The translations under genes and the position numbers were made by a program. Positions 32,056 to 44,381 of a stretch of DNA of 64,000 nucleotides are shown here, in pieces. This DNA is from Gentiana macrophylla (lineage: Eukaryota > Streptophyta > Magnoliopsida > Gentianales > Gentianaceae). The stretch is taken from the NCBI GenBank assembly GCA_026214975.1, contig JAOBSW010000777.1, forward strand, positions 1 to 64,000, written 5' to 3'. The notes under the pieces are model-generated. The model saw nothing but the letters and a program-made list of their open reading frames with translations, was not told the DNA's origin and made no database searches. Numbering within the stretch: position 1 is the stretch's first letter; the number at the start of each line of letters is the position of its first letter.

Positions 32056-35052
32056 AGTTTTTGGCGCCGTTGCCGGGGAATCGGTGTTTTGTTGAATCTA
32101 ATTGAGTTAATTTCTCTATTTTGTTGCGATTTATTTTTCTTTCAATAAAAAGTAGCGTTAAATAAATTGTGGTTTTTTTATTTTTGCCGTGTTTCGATGA
32201 CCGTAGGGTTAAGAATGTGCAAAAAGTTTTTTTTACTCGATTTGTTAAACGTGAAGTGTAACCTAATCTGTAACCTAGTTTCTACATTGATTCGGGGACA
32301 TCTGAGGTTGAATTATCTGACTCCACATTTTGTACGATCGAACTTTTGGATAAAAGGGATCGTTTTAGCACTCGTTAGTATTTTGGCCATAACTTTTGGC
32401 TCGAGTGTCCGTTTGGCGCGCAGGACCCCAATTCGGAAAGCTCGTTCCGACGCCGATGACATATTGAATGGCTTGAGGCCGTTCAACACCGTTTTCGAGG
32501 TCAAAATACACTGTTTTCCCTTCCATTTTGGGCTCAGAAGATTTCAACACGTTTTTCCACCTTTTATTGTTTTCTGTTTTCTGTTTTAAATAAAGGATTT
32601 CTAGGGTTTCTTAAGTATCTAGGGTTTTTGAAGTTATATCTAGGGTTTCTGAGGTTGCTCGTGTTTATCTTTGTGTGCATCATGCTAAGACCAGACGGGA
32701 GTCTACTCTCTGTGAACGCCCGGCCACTCTTTGTGGTTTCCAGACGTGCGTCCATAGTGAGTGGACGGCCGTCCATCCAACATGCACCTATTCTGTTAAG
32801 TCTTAGGGCAACTAGACGAGCGTCCGGTTTAATCCAGACGCCCGTCTAGTTCATAAATTCCAGGCGAACGCCCGTTTGGAAGAAGGAACGCACGTTCAGG
32901 TTTCAGATTTTTCTTGACTTGATTTTTAATGCTTTATTTGACGTGGATGTTTTCATACGAGCTTCTGTGGCTAATTAATTTTACGTAGATGTTCTGAACT
33001 TGAATTTTTACATCTTTCCATCTACTAATCCATGTTAAATAATTGATTAATTTTTATATACATGCTTCATTATTCGACTTGGATGTTTTAATGTGAGCCT
33101 CTGTGGCCTTTGTATATGCATAGATGTCCTGTTCTTTCACCGTTATGGTTTTCTTTCCATCTATTGCAATCCATGTTGAGTAATTCACCTAGTTAGACGT
33201 GATTCCAATTTGATTTATGCTGTTCCTTTTGTCGTCTATCTAGGATGTTAGGGTTGTTAAAGGCACGTCTACACTTTACATGGCAAGCTTCCGTGGCTTT
33301 GCATAATCGAATTTTGTTACGCTTCTGTGGCGTTATTTAGTAGACGTTTATATTCTTGACCGTGCTTAGATTAGGGTGACATCTATGGAATTAGTTGGGC
33401 TAGTTTATTTTCTTTATTTTCGTTTTGCCTTTTTAGTATAGTTGCATATCATTTAGTTGCATTGTATTTTATTCTGTTTTTTTTCTTTTTATTTTTATTT
33501 ATCTTTTTAGTGCACCTAGCCCTGCTACGTTGTAGTGTCCTCTATCATTATTTCTGTATGCACATGTTGGTCCATATTTGTAGTGTAAGCTTCTGTGGCT
33601 TATTTGACGCTTAGATGTCCTGTGTTTTCCCCGTGTGGTGATTTTTCCATCTGAGCAATTATTTTCCTGTGCTTATATCGAACTTTTTTTTGCGTAATAT
33701 GTTATATTCCCCTATTCCCCGAGGTACGTTTTGTTTTGTTTTTCAAGTGTGCAGGATATTTGCGATAGCAATTGTGAGCTTTTAGATGATATCAGTTTTC
33801 CGGTGGATGGTCCACAGTCTACTGATTTCTGCACGCATTTCTGGATCTGGAGCCGGACCACTTTCAGAATTGCCACCTTCGAATTACAATCAGCTAAGTG
33901 CTTTATCTTTTCTTTAATTCTGCATAACATGAGGACATGTTGTCATTTAAGTGTGGGGGAGGGAATGATTTGATATGTATCTATACATTTGCTTAATTCA
34001 TTACGAGTCTATGCAAAATGAGCTAGAATTTTCAAAATTTTCCGACATTTTTGTTTTTTGTTTTGTCCCGAGTAAGCAAGGCATAATCCATGTTCGTTAT
34101 TTTTATAGTCATCCAAGCTATATATCATATGTTTGATAAGTTAGTTGTTTCACCTGAGATCTATTTTTCACGAGCCATAGTGAACGATGAGCTAATATAT
34201 AAAGTTATACCCCTTTTGGACGAGTGATTTCTGATTTTCTTATAAGTCATGTGCTTAGTGCTACGTATATATCGTGAGATTTATGATAGTCTGTATTTAG
34301 ATCCGAAGTATGTTATACTGTGAATATCTAATGTTTGAATGTGATAAGTAACACGTAACTTATTGTCAAATGAAAAAGTTGAATTTATATGAATTAATTG
34401 GGTGTGTCGGAAGCTGGTCGATGATTTGAGTGCGATAGGGTATACCACGTATGTCCTATACCACTATGATGACTAAAAGCTCACGACAGTTAGAAGAAGC
34501 TGCCTTATAATTGGAGTAAGGTAGGGTCATATCTCGAATGTCCTATTCTGCTATGACGGGCAAGAGCTCATTCTGATGTGTGTTTTAAATGAGAATTAAT
34601 TAAATCAACTTACATAAGGAATTTGGTATGAATAAGTGAAAGACTTAGTTATCGCCTACCTTATCCCCAGTATAGACCAAGGTATATGTTGTAGGGAATA
34701 TCATCTGGGTACAACTGAAAAGATTTCGAAAACACATGTATTACTCTAGTCATGACATGAGTAGTTTTGTAGGGCGTATGTATAGTCAGGATAATTCATT
34801 ATCTATCTTAAATGGGTATTGGTTGGTTAGCTTGAATTTAATTGTCAAGTGTGGAATCGGTGGAAGTTGAAGAAGGCTTTGCACACACCACACATTCGAG
34901 TAGTCGTTTATTACATTGGATGTATGTTTTTGATGCTAGTCGACCGGTTGTGATTTGATATATGGGATTTTATGTGGTTCAATGTTCAAGTAAGTCCATG
35001 GTTTTCTTGTTTTGTTTTGCTCGGGACGAGCAAAAGCTAAGTGTGGGGGAGT
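32056..35052 (+). other. Interior of the nested element: non-coding, with degenerate repeats
   Basis: Behind the PBS, further palindromic words (GGACGGCCGTCC, CAGACGCCCGTCT) lie at about 32690-32900. At 32960-33640 the phrase GAGCTTCTGTGGCT recurs about five times (32962, 33093, 33287, 33322, 33590) with associated AGATGTCCTGT and TTTCCATCT words, a diverged internal repeat. No retroelement protein domain is detectable; open frames stay under about 140 codons and are unsupported. Confidence 0.7.
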
Positions 35053-36564
35053 TGTTGACGGTGATTTTTACGATATATATGATATTATTTCGTAGCAATT
35101 TCCTTCGTGTTTTATTACTTTTTATAGAAAAGTAAGTGTTTAAAGGATTTATTGAGAGAATGCATATGAAATTGGTTTAAATGCAAAATCAAGCTCATTA
35201 CGTGATTTTATTAGTGATTTTTCATCAATATATATGGTTCTACATTTTGCACGTTTCTATTACCTTGTAGGTACATTTACATGGCAAGGAATGAGCTGAA
35301 AAGATGTTTGATTGAAGATTAAATGGAAGGAAAGAGATGCAAGTCGAAGGTAGAATGAAGCTTTACAAGTGCGGACGCACGCGTTTGAGGTCTGTCCGGT
35401 GGACTAGCGTCTGAAAGATTGGACGGGCGCCGGAAAAAGTAATTTGATTCAGAGTTCTCCCAAATTTAGTGGACGGCGGCCGAGATTAAAGAAGGACGGG
35501 CGTCGATCCGGCTTCGGCCCGACTCAAGTTTTTATGCATGATCGAATCGGCGTCCGGACCACATGGGACGGGCGCCCACGGCACCGCCTCAATGAAACCG
35601 ACCGAAAAATCTATATAAGGACGCATTATTTTCAACCCTAACAACCACAATTCGATCCTGGCGCCCAGGCCCCTGGGGCGCCTAGCTGCGTTTTCCCACC
35701 ATCATAAACATCTTTTATCTTCTTTTTATTTATATGATTTGGATTCCAACGATGAATAGAGGCTAAGCAATTTGAACAAGCCTTGTGAAGCCGCCGATCG
35801 TGCAGCGTTTTGATTTGAATCTTGGATTGTTTTGTGAGTTTTTATTTAAAGTTTGTATCTTTATTATGTGCTTTATTGATTATGCAATTTAAATCGAGAG
35901 ATGGTTGCTATTTGATGTTTAACGTTTGATGAGAATCGTTGTTAGACCTAGATCACCATATTAAAGATTGGACTTTTAACCAAAAAATAACGAGAGTTGA
36001 TTAGGTTGAATTTCTAGGTTGCTAGATTGAGAAATCTTACACCTTGTTATGGAAGCGTTAATCTTTAAGATCGAAAGATAGAAGATTAATAGGCGAATTA
36101 TCTACGAGAGTAGAAATTCATACCTTTGATAGGTGAACCACATCTTTACTAAATCTTCACTAAACGATCTAGGGTAGAAATTGAGAGTTGCGAGATAGGT
36201 GGATCATTGCTTGTTCCTCGTTGAATTAATTGAAAACCTTTGTGCCTTGTTCTTCGTTGCTTAGTTAGAATTTTATTTTCGTTTTAGTTTTTAGAATAGA
36301 TTTTATTTTCATTAGTTAAGTTCGTAACTTTCCTTCCGGCTTTGGGTGACAATCCTCTGTCCGAGTTTATTTTCCGTTTTAGTTTAGGTTTAGTAATAAA
36401 TAGTAGTGACAATTTTAGAAGAATTAATAAGAACTAGATTAAACAACCTCGATTCCCTGAGATCGACTCCGGTATTAATCGCTATACTACGATCCCTACA
36501 CTTGGGGAATACCGGATTTATAAATTTTATTACTTGTTATTTTCCATTGATAAAATCCGTGACA
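35053..36564 (+). repeat. 3' LTR of the nested non-autonomous element
   Basis: It matches 30536-32055 nearly base for base except in the GC-rich promoter part (35370-35690) and around 36335-36370, where many small differences cluster at CAG/CTG-containing words. A TATA box TCTATATAAGG lies at about 35609-35619. Confidence 0.93.
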
Positions 36565-36569
36565 TGATG

Positions 36570-37801
36570 CATGTCAGAAAGGGAAACAAATCAAAAGTTC
36601 ATTCAAGTCAAAGCCTTATCAATCTACAACCAGAGTTCTACATCTGTTACACATGGACCTGTTTGGACCAGTCACACAAGTAAGTGTAAGTGGTAAGAAA
36701 TACACCCTAGTGGTGGTGGATGACTTCTCAAAGTACACCTGGACCATTTTCATGAACAAGAAGAAAGAAACACTCAAAAAGCTGCCAGATTTGCTGAGAA
36801 GACTCCAAAATGAAAAGGAACTGAAAATCATCAAGATCAGATCAGATAGAGGCACTGAATTTCTAAATGAAATTATCAGAACCTACTGTGAAGAAAATGG
36901 AGTACTACATCAATTATCTGCAGCAAGAACTCCACAACAAAATGGTGTAGCAGAAAGAAGAAACAAAACTCTCAAAGAAGCAGTTAGAACAATGATTGCT
37001 GAAGCTTGCTTGCCAAAGAGATTTTGGGCTGAAGCTGCAAACACAGCATGCCATACACAAAACAGATCAATCATCAACAAATATTATGGAAAGACTCCAT
37101 ATGAAGTATGGAATGGTAGAAAACCTAATATCTCATATTTGCATATGTTTGGATCGAAATGTTTTGTCTTGAACAGGAACCAGTTGCATACCTTTGATGA
37201 AAAGGCTGATGAAGCAATCTTCATGGGATACTCAAACACCATCAAAGCATTCAGAGTACTTAACAAAAGAACATTGGTGATTGAAGAATCAATACATGTA
37301 GTTTTTGATGAACCAAATACAAATGGTGAAGATCTTCAAGATCAAGAAAAGGAAGCAGAGACAAAGGAAATCTATACAAGTGCAACCATACCAGCTTCTA
37401 TCCTAAATCATCATTTTGAAAATCAAGAGGAGCCACATATATACACAATAGATCAAGCACCGAACTTGAAGTTCATACCCATAATGAAAGCTGTAGAAGC
37501 ACCAAGTGAAGAACAACTTCAACCTGATCTAAATTGGCTAAGAGATCATCCTGAAGAACAAGTCATTGGAGATGTTCACACAGGAGTTAGAACCAGAAGA
37601 CAACTGGAGCACATGCTAACATGCTTTCTATCACAAGTGGAACCCAAGACCATAGATGATGCAATCCAAGATGCAGATTGGATCACGACCATGCAAGAAG
37701 AACAAAATGAATTTGAAAGAAATGAAGTGCAGGAACTTGTTGATGACCGGATATGGCCAACATCATTGGAGCAAAATGGGTATTCAGAACAAGATGGATG
37801 A
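36570..37801 (+). pseudogene. Copia integrase core and RT start
   Basis: The catalytic triad D-D-E is intact: HMDLFGPVTQ, IRSDRGTEFLN and QQNGVAERRN. The C-terminal GKTPYEVWNGRKPNISYLHM and FGSKCFV are the usual Copia integrase end (about 37100-37170). The linker and first RT residues (DDAIQDADWITTMQEE) follow, and the frame is lost near 37745-37800. The reading frame from ESLCD before the nested insertion continues without a break here, so the frame was intact at this point when the nested element landed. Confidence 0.85.
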
Positions 37802-39162
37802 GCAAGGAACTGTTGTCGGAAACAAAGCAAGACTAGTTGCAAAAGGCTATTCTCAAGCGAAGGAATAGATTATGATGAAACATTTGCACAAAGAGCAAGA
37901 TTTGAGGCAATCAGACTCTTTCTAGCTTTTCTTTGCATACAAAGATTTCAAAGTCTATCAAATGGATGTCAAGAGTGCATTTCTAAATGGACTTTTGGAA
38001 GAAGAAGTATATGTGGAACAACCTCCTGGATTTCAAATCAAAAGAAAAGAAGACAAAGTATACAAACTCAAGAAGGCCCTTTATGGACTCAAACAGCACC
38101 AAGAGCACGGTATGAAACACTATCACAATTTCGATCAAGAATGGATTCAACAAAGGAACTATAGACAAGACTCTATTCAAACTAGAGGAAGGAACAAGTA
38201 CATTGTTAGTACAAATCTATGTTGATGATATCATCTTTGGATCAGAGGATGAAAAGCTATGTGAGAAATTTGCAAACCTAATGAAGAGCAAATTTCAGAT
38301 TAGCATGATGGGAGAATTAAATTATTTCCTTGGCCTTCAAGTAAAGCAAATGAAGGATGGTATTTTCATTAGTCAAGCCAAGTACACAAGATATTTAATA
38401 CACAAGTATGGGATGGATACAAGTGGCACAGCAGACACACCAATGTGTGAAAAAGTCATACTTGGAAAAGATGAAACATGAAAGGATGTTGATCAGAAAA
38501 TGTATAGAGGAATCATTGGATCCTTACTATACTTAACTGCAAGTAGACCTGATATAGCATTTGCAGTAGGAATATGTGCAAGATTTCAAGCTCAACCAAA
38601 GGAATCACATATTCTAGCAGCCAAAAGAATAATCAAATACCTGAAAAACACTATCAATGTAGGTATTTGGTATCCAAAAGATGGAGGATTTAAATTGATA
38701 TCATATTCAGACTCTGACTATGCTGGATGCAAAATAGATAGAAAAAGCACCTCTGGAACATGTCAAATGCTAGGCACTAGACTAGTCTCTTGGTTTAGTA
38801 AAAAGCAAAACTCCATTTCTACATCAACAACTAAAGCAGAATATATAGCAGCAGGTAGTTGTTGTGCACAAGTACTCTGGATCAGACAACAGCTAAGGGA
38901 TTATGGAGTGGAGGAGAAAACAATTCCAATCATGTGTGATAATACAAGTGCAATATCTATTACTGAAAATCCAGTGTTGCATTCAAGAACAAAGCACATT
39001 GATGTGAGACATCATTTTATCAAAGATCATGTTGAAAAGGGAGATGTCATCCTAAAATACATACCCACTGAAGATCAATTGGCTGACATCTTCACTAAAC
39101 CACTCAGTTATGAAAGATTTAGCATGTTGAGAACTGAGTTAGGAATGATTGAAATTGACTAA
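37800..39162 (+). pseudogene. Copia reverse transcriptase and RNase H
   Basis: RT parts: NKARLVAKGYSQ (37821), [20 protein letters not shown] (37955) with the first Asp, KKALYGLKQ (38070) and [15 protein letters not shown] (38211) with the YVDD box. RNase H has SYSDSDYAGCKIDRKSTSG, KAEYIAA, CDNTSAI and HIDVRHHFIKDHV, ending ADIFTKPL and a stop at 39160. Frameshifts near 37867, 38105-38200 and a stop near 38480 break RT; RNase H is intact in one frame from 38500. In an intact element it would act in the virus-like particle to copy the RNA. Confidence 0.88.
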
Positions 39163-39768
39163 GTACCAAAGAGCGGCTAACTGGAGTAATCGGCTAAGTG
39201 ACTTCATCAACTGGTTCAACCTTTGCCGTTACAGGAGATGTAGCAGGTAAGGCACTGGTATCCAGCGAAGTTAACTTAACTGATTGTTAGGAACGGTTAA
39301 ATGGAGCAGCTCAGAGAAGAATTCTCTACATCGGCTAAGTGACCAGCCAAGGCACTTCACCGAATTAAAGACTTGGACAAATTAAAGTGTGAACAAAATC
39401 AATTTTTACTACACGTGGAGAATAAGGAAATTATGGAAGACTACACACGTGGAGATCAACTTATGATCATGGAGGTAACCATATTCTTCTTAAATTATGA
39501 ACGCCTCGATTCCCAGGCTCTATCATTACTTACCTCAAACCACTCCCCCATTACGCTCGAATATCGCGATTTACATACACAAAATCACGCCATTATGTCA
39601 TAAAATCCTTCCACATTCAAACCACGTTCACACTACTCAAAATCACCCTATATAAACGATACTTAGAGATTTTCAGAAATCTTTACACCTTCTTGCAAAT
39701 TACAAACCCTATTTTTGATTTTCACTGAAAACTTGAAGAACTCCTCTCTATACACCAATTAAATATCA

Positions 39769-42700
39769 ATGGCTTCATCTTCCACAATCTCTCCCACTGA
39801 AAAGTACTACGAAAAATCAATGATCACTGGTTCATTTTTCAAACCAGAACACTATCTCGCATTTTGTGATAATGATGCAAAAGCTCAACGCTTGGTTGAC
39901 ATCTGTTCCAATTTGGGGCTGATGAACTTCCTAAACCCCCCAATCTTTGGAATCGCTATGAAAATCTAATAGCATTTTGGAAAAATGCCAAGTTTGTGCT
40001 TGACACAAAGAAAGTGAAGTTGATTGCATAAAAAGCTCTATCTTTGGAAGGAAATAGTCATCACGCTGGTACACTCAATGATTCTCGCAACTTCCCATAA
40101 TAGGTCCGGCTAATGTCAAGTTTGTGACGATTGACGTCCAGAAATTCTGGGCTGAAATAGCCAAGAACCCCAGAAGAAACAACAAAACATACAATCTACC
40201 AAGATCAATGCTCAAACTACCGTTTGTTGAATTTGCACCAGTCATCACCAAGAATATCGAAGGCAGAAAAGGGTCTATGGAAAACCTGACTGAGGTTCGG
40301 ATCAGACTGATGGCCATCATCTACGAAGGTACCAAATTCGACTGGGCAACATTTGTTTTCAATCGACTGAAGGATCAAATTCAAAAGGAAATTGATTTAT
40401 CAATAACGGCACCAAGCAAGGGTTTACAGAAAAATGGCGATTTCTGGGAGAGGAAATCATATGGGTTCCCTCTTCAACACCTATTCAACGAATTGAATGT
40501 ACAACCTGTTAAGGGTGATTTTATACGTTTTATAAGGATATATTTTATGTCAATTTCCCCCATATCTGGATGTTTTCATAGAAATCGAGCTTTATAATTG
40601 AAATATTGAGCAAGTGGTGTTTTCAATAGTTAAATTGCAAAACGTAACGAATTATGTGCTTAAATTGTGATTTTATATTATTTTGGAATATCGTTACGCT
40701 TTGGTATGTTTTTCCTACATTGTAGATACACATTGTTGATGGAAAAGATGATTTTTAAAGAGATGAATTCGAGTGGAAAGGAATCAATCAGATTTATGGA
40801 AGAATAAAGGATATAAGGAAAGAAATCAAGTGTTGATCCAGCTGAACTGGCGTCCACTATGTCAGACGGGCGTCCAGGCTGAATATTTGGATTTAGAGTC
40901 ATGAGATATTTGATGAACGGGCGTCCAGAATGTTGAATTGGCGTCCAGAGGGGTAATTCGGATTCAGGATTGACAGATCGTTTCCTGGACGGGCGTCCAG
41001 GAAGACCAGACGGGCGTCCGTCCGCCGACTTAGCCCTGGCCGACTTAAAACTCTATAAAGGCAGCTGCACCCCAACCCTAAAAGATATCAAAAATTCTTT
41101 ATACACCAGATACTACTCAGCAGCCGCACTTCTGAGGGTTCCAAGGCCGGTCACCCGAGCCTTGTGCTCGGGTGATCCGGGTTAGATTAGGATGTTTTAT
41201 TTTCGTTTGTTGATTCATGGAGATCATCCATTGTACCAAACTATGTGAGTTTATCTTTTAATTTATTCAATCCTTTGTTTATTTTCGTGATCTTTGATTT
41301 GTTTTGTATCTTTCTATGATTTATGATGCTATTGTGTGACTAGATCGAGAGATTGGTTGCTAATTGTTGTCTAACGTAGTTGAGAATCATTGTTAGGCTA
41401 GATCACCATAGAAAGATAGGATCTTTAATCATTAATTCGTGACAAATTAATTGGTTATTATCTAGGTTGCTAGATTCTAAAATACGAGAGTTAACTTGAA
41501 TCTACACCTTCGTTTTGTATGGAAATTGGTCTCAACATTCGAGAGAGGAGAGATCGATAATTGAATTCACTAAGAGATTATGAGTTCATAGCTTGAGAAA
41601 CGGATTCACTAAGAGATTAGGAATTTGTATCTCGTGTAAAGGTGAAACCACAATATCGAATTAAAATCATGAGATGAACTTGGATTGAAATCACTTGGTT
41701 TGTATATTGGTTGATTCCATGTATCTTTCCTCTATGTTTTTCTTAGTTGTTATGGCTTAGATTTATTTTATCTGTTCTATGTGTTTATATGTTTGTTCTT
41801 TCGTTTATTTGTTTTCATAAGTAACAATTGAAAGGAATTAATAAAACTAGATTCAACAACCCAATTCCCTGTGGATCGACCACTTACTTATCCCGCTTTA
41901 CTAGCAATTACCCGGTATTCGGCCGGTTAGGATTTAGTTTTGCATATAGGTTAGAGTTTATAAATTGTTTTTGTTTAATGATGCAAAACCATCCGAACAC
42001 AACCCACCAATTTGCAGTCTCCACACAAGTCAAAGACCATGTTTACTTACATCAAGGCTTCCATGAAGCCCAAACCCATTGCTGGGAGCAAAAGAAAACA
42101 ACCTGAAGACAGTAGATCAGGAGTGGGACGAAGAACCAGATCCCAGACAGCACATGAAAGAATCTCTCTGCCTGGAACCAGCAACTTGAATGAACGTGTG
42201 ACAATAAGTGACGACACAACAATAGAAGAAGAAAAGCAACAAGGGGAAATCACCTATCTGGAGGAAGGTGAGAAAGGATATAGAATCACTTCATCTGAAG
42301 AGGAGGAGATAGATGAGGAAGAAGATGAGTCAGAGGATGAACACTTAGAAGGTGGAAATCTTGAAGCAAATCAAGAAGATTTGGGGATTTCTGATGATGA
42401 ATCGACTCTTCAAGAAGTGCTTCTCAAAAGCATTGGTAAAGTTGACAAAAGCGGCTCAGTGTGAGCGACTAATAAAGCTCACTCGGCCCGAAATTGTCAA
42501 CTCCCCACAATTGCACAAGGGGAACGGTTGCGGATGAAGTAGTCCACACTCAACAGCAACCTCTAAATGACTCTATGTCTAATGAGGAAGAACACGAACA
42601 GATAGAAGAAGGAGAAGAAGATGCATAAGATGAAAAGGAAGAGGAAGAGAAGGAAAAGGAAGAAAGATAAGTTGACCTGAAGAATGAGACAGAGCAAGAT

Positions 42701-43336
42701 AGAGATGCTGAGGATGATGGAGATGAAGAGGATGTCCATGTGGCACCAGAGGAAATTGATCCAGAGAGAGTTTTCAATCTGGACATTCAACCCCTCATTG
42801 TGAACATGGAAAGGCAATATTACAGCAGGCAAAACCTGAAGAATGCCTTAAGGAGTGAAGCAACCTCCTTCAACCACAAGATTGAGGCACTCATCAATCA
42901 TATCAAGATCCAAGATGAGGTCATGGACAGACAAGGAAACCTGCTTTGCAATTTACAACAACTCATCCCTCACCATGTCCAAACCAATCTTGAATTTCAT
43001 CTTTGAGACAATTGACAACAATCTTAAGCCCTTGGTGGACACTCTCAATGCTCACACTCAACAAATTCAGCATCTGGATGAGGTAATGGAGCAGTCTGGC
43101 AAGCAATTGGACCTTCTAATAGAAGCTGGTGAGGTCAACAACAAGATACTGGAAAGGAGGTATGGTCCTCTCCCTGATTCTGATACAGCACCAACAAATC
43201 TTGAAGCTTTTTTTAGTGCTGCCAAAAAGGGGGAAGGAAGTTCTAAGCCTAAAAGCTCCAGTGAAAAGAAGTCAAGCCCAACATAAAAGGGCAAGGGCAG
43301 CAAAGGCAAAGGCATCAGGTTTGAAGATGTGAAGAA
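39769..43336 (+). pseudogene. SIRE-type envelope-like ORF, interrupted
   Basis: It starts MASSSTISPTEKYYEKSM at 39769. Behind RNase H, SIRE elements carry an extra ORF of unproven function with predicted coiled coils. Here text continues through VTIDVQKFWAEIAKNP (40128), stops at a solo LTR (40507-41999) and resumes in the same frame from 42000 (PHKSKTMFTYIKASM). The later part has an acidic region (42230-42340, 42580-42740) and helices near 42790-43140, ending with a Lys/Ser-rich tail near 43336. Stops lie near 39967, 40031 and 42462, with frame changes around 42470-42740. I see no clear membrane segment. The 39163-39768 spacer holds no domain. Confidence 0.7.
40502..42004 (+). mobile_element. 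Solo LTR (1493 bp) related to the 30.5-kb element
   Basis: The LTR spans 40507-41999, starts TGTTAAGGGTG, ends ATCCGAACA, and is flanked by CAACC (40502-40506 and 42000-42004). A TATA CTCTATAAAGG lies at 41051-41061, preceded by palindromes such as CCTGGACGGGCGTCCAGG (40984-41001). It shares GATCGAGAGATTGGTTGCTA and TAGATCACCATA with 31388 onward. No PBS or second LTR follows, so it is the product of LTR-LTR recombination. Confidence 0.92.
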
Positions 43337-43445
43337 GTAGACCTTACACTCAATTTGAATTATTTCTAGATTACTTCTATTCGCCTTTGTCTTTAAATAA
43401 AAAGATGCAATATCTTATTGCCCTGTGATGGATGAATAAAATTTT

Positions 43446-43565
43446 TGAGTTTTTATTCTGTTGATTATTATGAAAAGAAGGATAGGCCATGGGATAGGCC
43501 ATGGCGAAGGGGGTTTCCTGAGTTTTTATCTAGTAAAGAAGGATAGGCCATGGCGAAGGGGGTTT
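43446..43565. other. Templated-insertion junction between Copia and Tat sequence
   Basis: GGATAGGCCATGGCGAAGGG with the following GGTTTCCTG occurs twice (43492-43520 and 43541-43569), and a third shorter piece AAGAAGGATAGGCCAT sits at 43475-43490. The spacer between the copies starts GAGTTTTTAT, which also occurs at 43446-43455 in the Copia side. The full-length version with CGTGGCCGC behind it belongs to Tat pol. Such mixed filler copied from both flanks is the usual footprint of microhomology-mediated end joining after a deletion; the missing piece includes the Copia 3' LTR. Confidence 0.75.
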
Positions 43566-44375
43566 CCTGCGTGGCCGCATTGGGTGCCGTTCGATACGAC
43601 CATAGAATACTAGGGAGTTGAGCTGCCCAATCACGACCTTCATCCTCTAGCCGCTTCTTGAAACCAAATTTTATTTGCCTATTTGTCTGTTCGACCTGTC
43701 ATTTGGACTGAGGTCGGGCCACTGAGGTGGTTCTGTGTTCAATCTTGTATTCTTCAAGCCAGTTCTGTACTCTGTCATCTAGAAATTGAGTCCCATTATC
43801 CGAGATCAGATACTTAGGAATTCCAAACCTGCACAAAATATTTTCCCATAGAAATTTTTTGATGGTCTGAGCCCTGATGTCGATAAGAGCTTTGGCTTCG
43901 ACCCACTTTGTGAAATAATCAACTGCGACCACTACATATTTGAAGTTGCCCGGAGCTCGAGGTAATGGCCCTACTATATCGATTCCCCACTCATCAAACG
44001 GCCATACCGATTCGATGGCATTCATTTCTTGCGCTTGCTGGTGTGTTACGATATCATGCACTTGGCAAGCCCTGCATCTCATCACTAGACAATTCGCATC
44101 TTTTTGCATTGAGGGCCAAAAATACCCTGCTAGTTTACACTTTCTTGCTAGCATTCGAGCTCCACAGTGGTTTCCACAAACCCCTCGATGTATCTCTTCG
44201 AGAAGATAGGCCCCTCTTCTTCCGATGCACATCGCATCCAATGTGTTACAAATGATTTTCGATAGAGCACATAATCAACCAAGGCATACCTGGAGGCTTG
44301 CAGTCGGGTCTTTCTGGCCTGGGACTTGTCAGACGAGAGAATTCCGTCTTTCAAGTACAGAGCTATCGGGTCCAT
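43566..44375 (-). pseudogene. Tat-Gypsy integrase
   Basis: Zinc-binding H-H-C-C region: EEIHRGVCGNHCGARML and CLVMRCRACQVH. Core: WGIDIVGPLP (first Asp), VAVDYFTKWVEAKAL, GIPKYLISDNGTQFLD (second Asp). At the NGQ motif before the catalytic Glu the Gly codon is TGA (43699-43701); reading continues behind it (QVEQTN, then LPSILWSYRTAPNAAT) to the scar at about 43545. The C-terminal part is lost to the Copia insertion and deletion. Confidence 0.88.
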
Positions 44376-44381
44376 CCATGT

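Larger units (their letters stand above)
30531..36569 (+). mobile_element. Non-autonomous LTR element with Athila-type PBS (6.0 kb)
   Basis: The element spans 30536-36564, flanked by TGATG (30531-30535 and 36565-36569), and splits the Copia integrase. LTRs are 1520 bp (30536-32055) and 1512 bp (35053-36564), starting TGTTGACGGTG and ending ATCCGTGACA. The PBS TGGCGCCGTTGCCGGGGA (32062-32079) is the tRNA-Asp type used by Athila elements. A PPT GTGTGGGGGAG (35041-35051) precedes the second LTR. The 3.0-kb interior has no gag or pol, so it is a LARD-like element that would need proteins from a relative. Confidence 0.93.
26389..43480 (+). mobile_element. SIRE-like Ty1/Copia retrotransposon lacking its 3' LTR
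   Basis: It is inserted in the Tat element. Order on plus: 5' LTR, PBS, gag with zinc knuckle, protease, integrase, RT, RNase H and a further envelope-like ORF. That gene order (integrase before RT) is Copia, and an extra ORF behind RNase H marks the SIRE/Maximus lineage. The 3' LTR and PPT are missing: behind the envelope-like ORF the sequence runs into a templated-insertion scar at 43446-43560 and then Tat integrase. It is interrupted by two further LTR insertions (30536 and 40507). Confidence 0.88.

Noticed and set aside
39270..39360. SIRE-like 3' LTR start (TGTTAGGAACG occurs at 39285)
   Set aside because: Only the first 11 bases match the 5' LTR; the following sequence differs and the envelope-like ORF lies further right.
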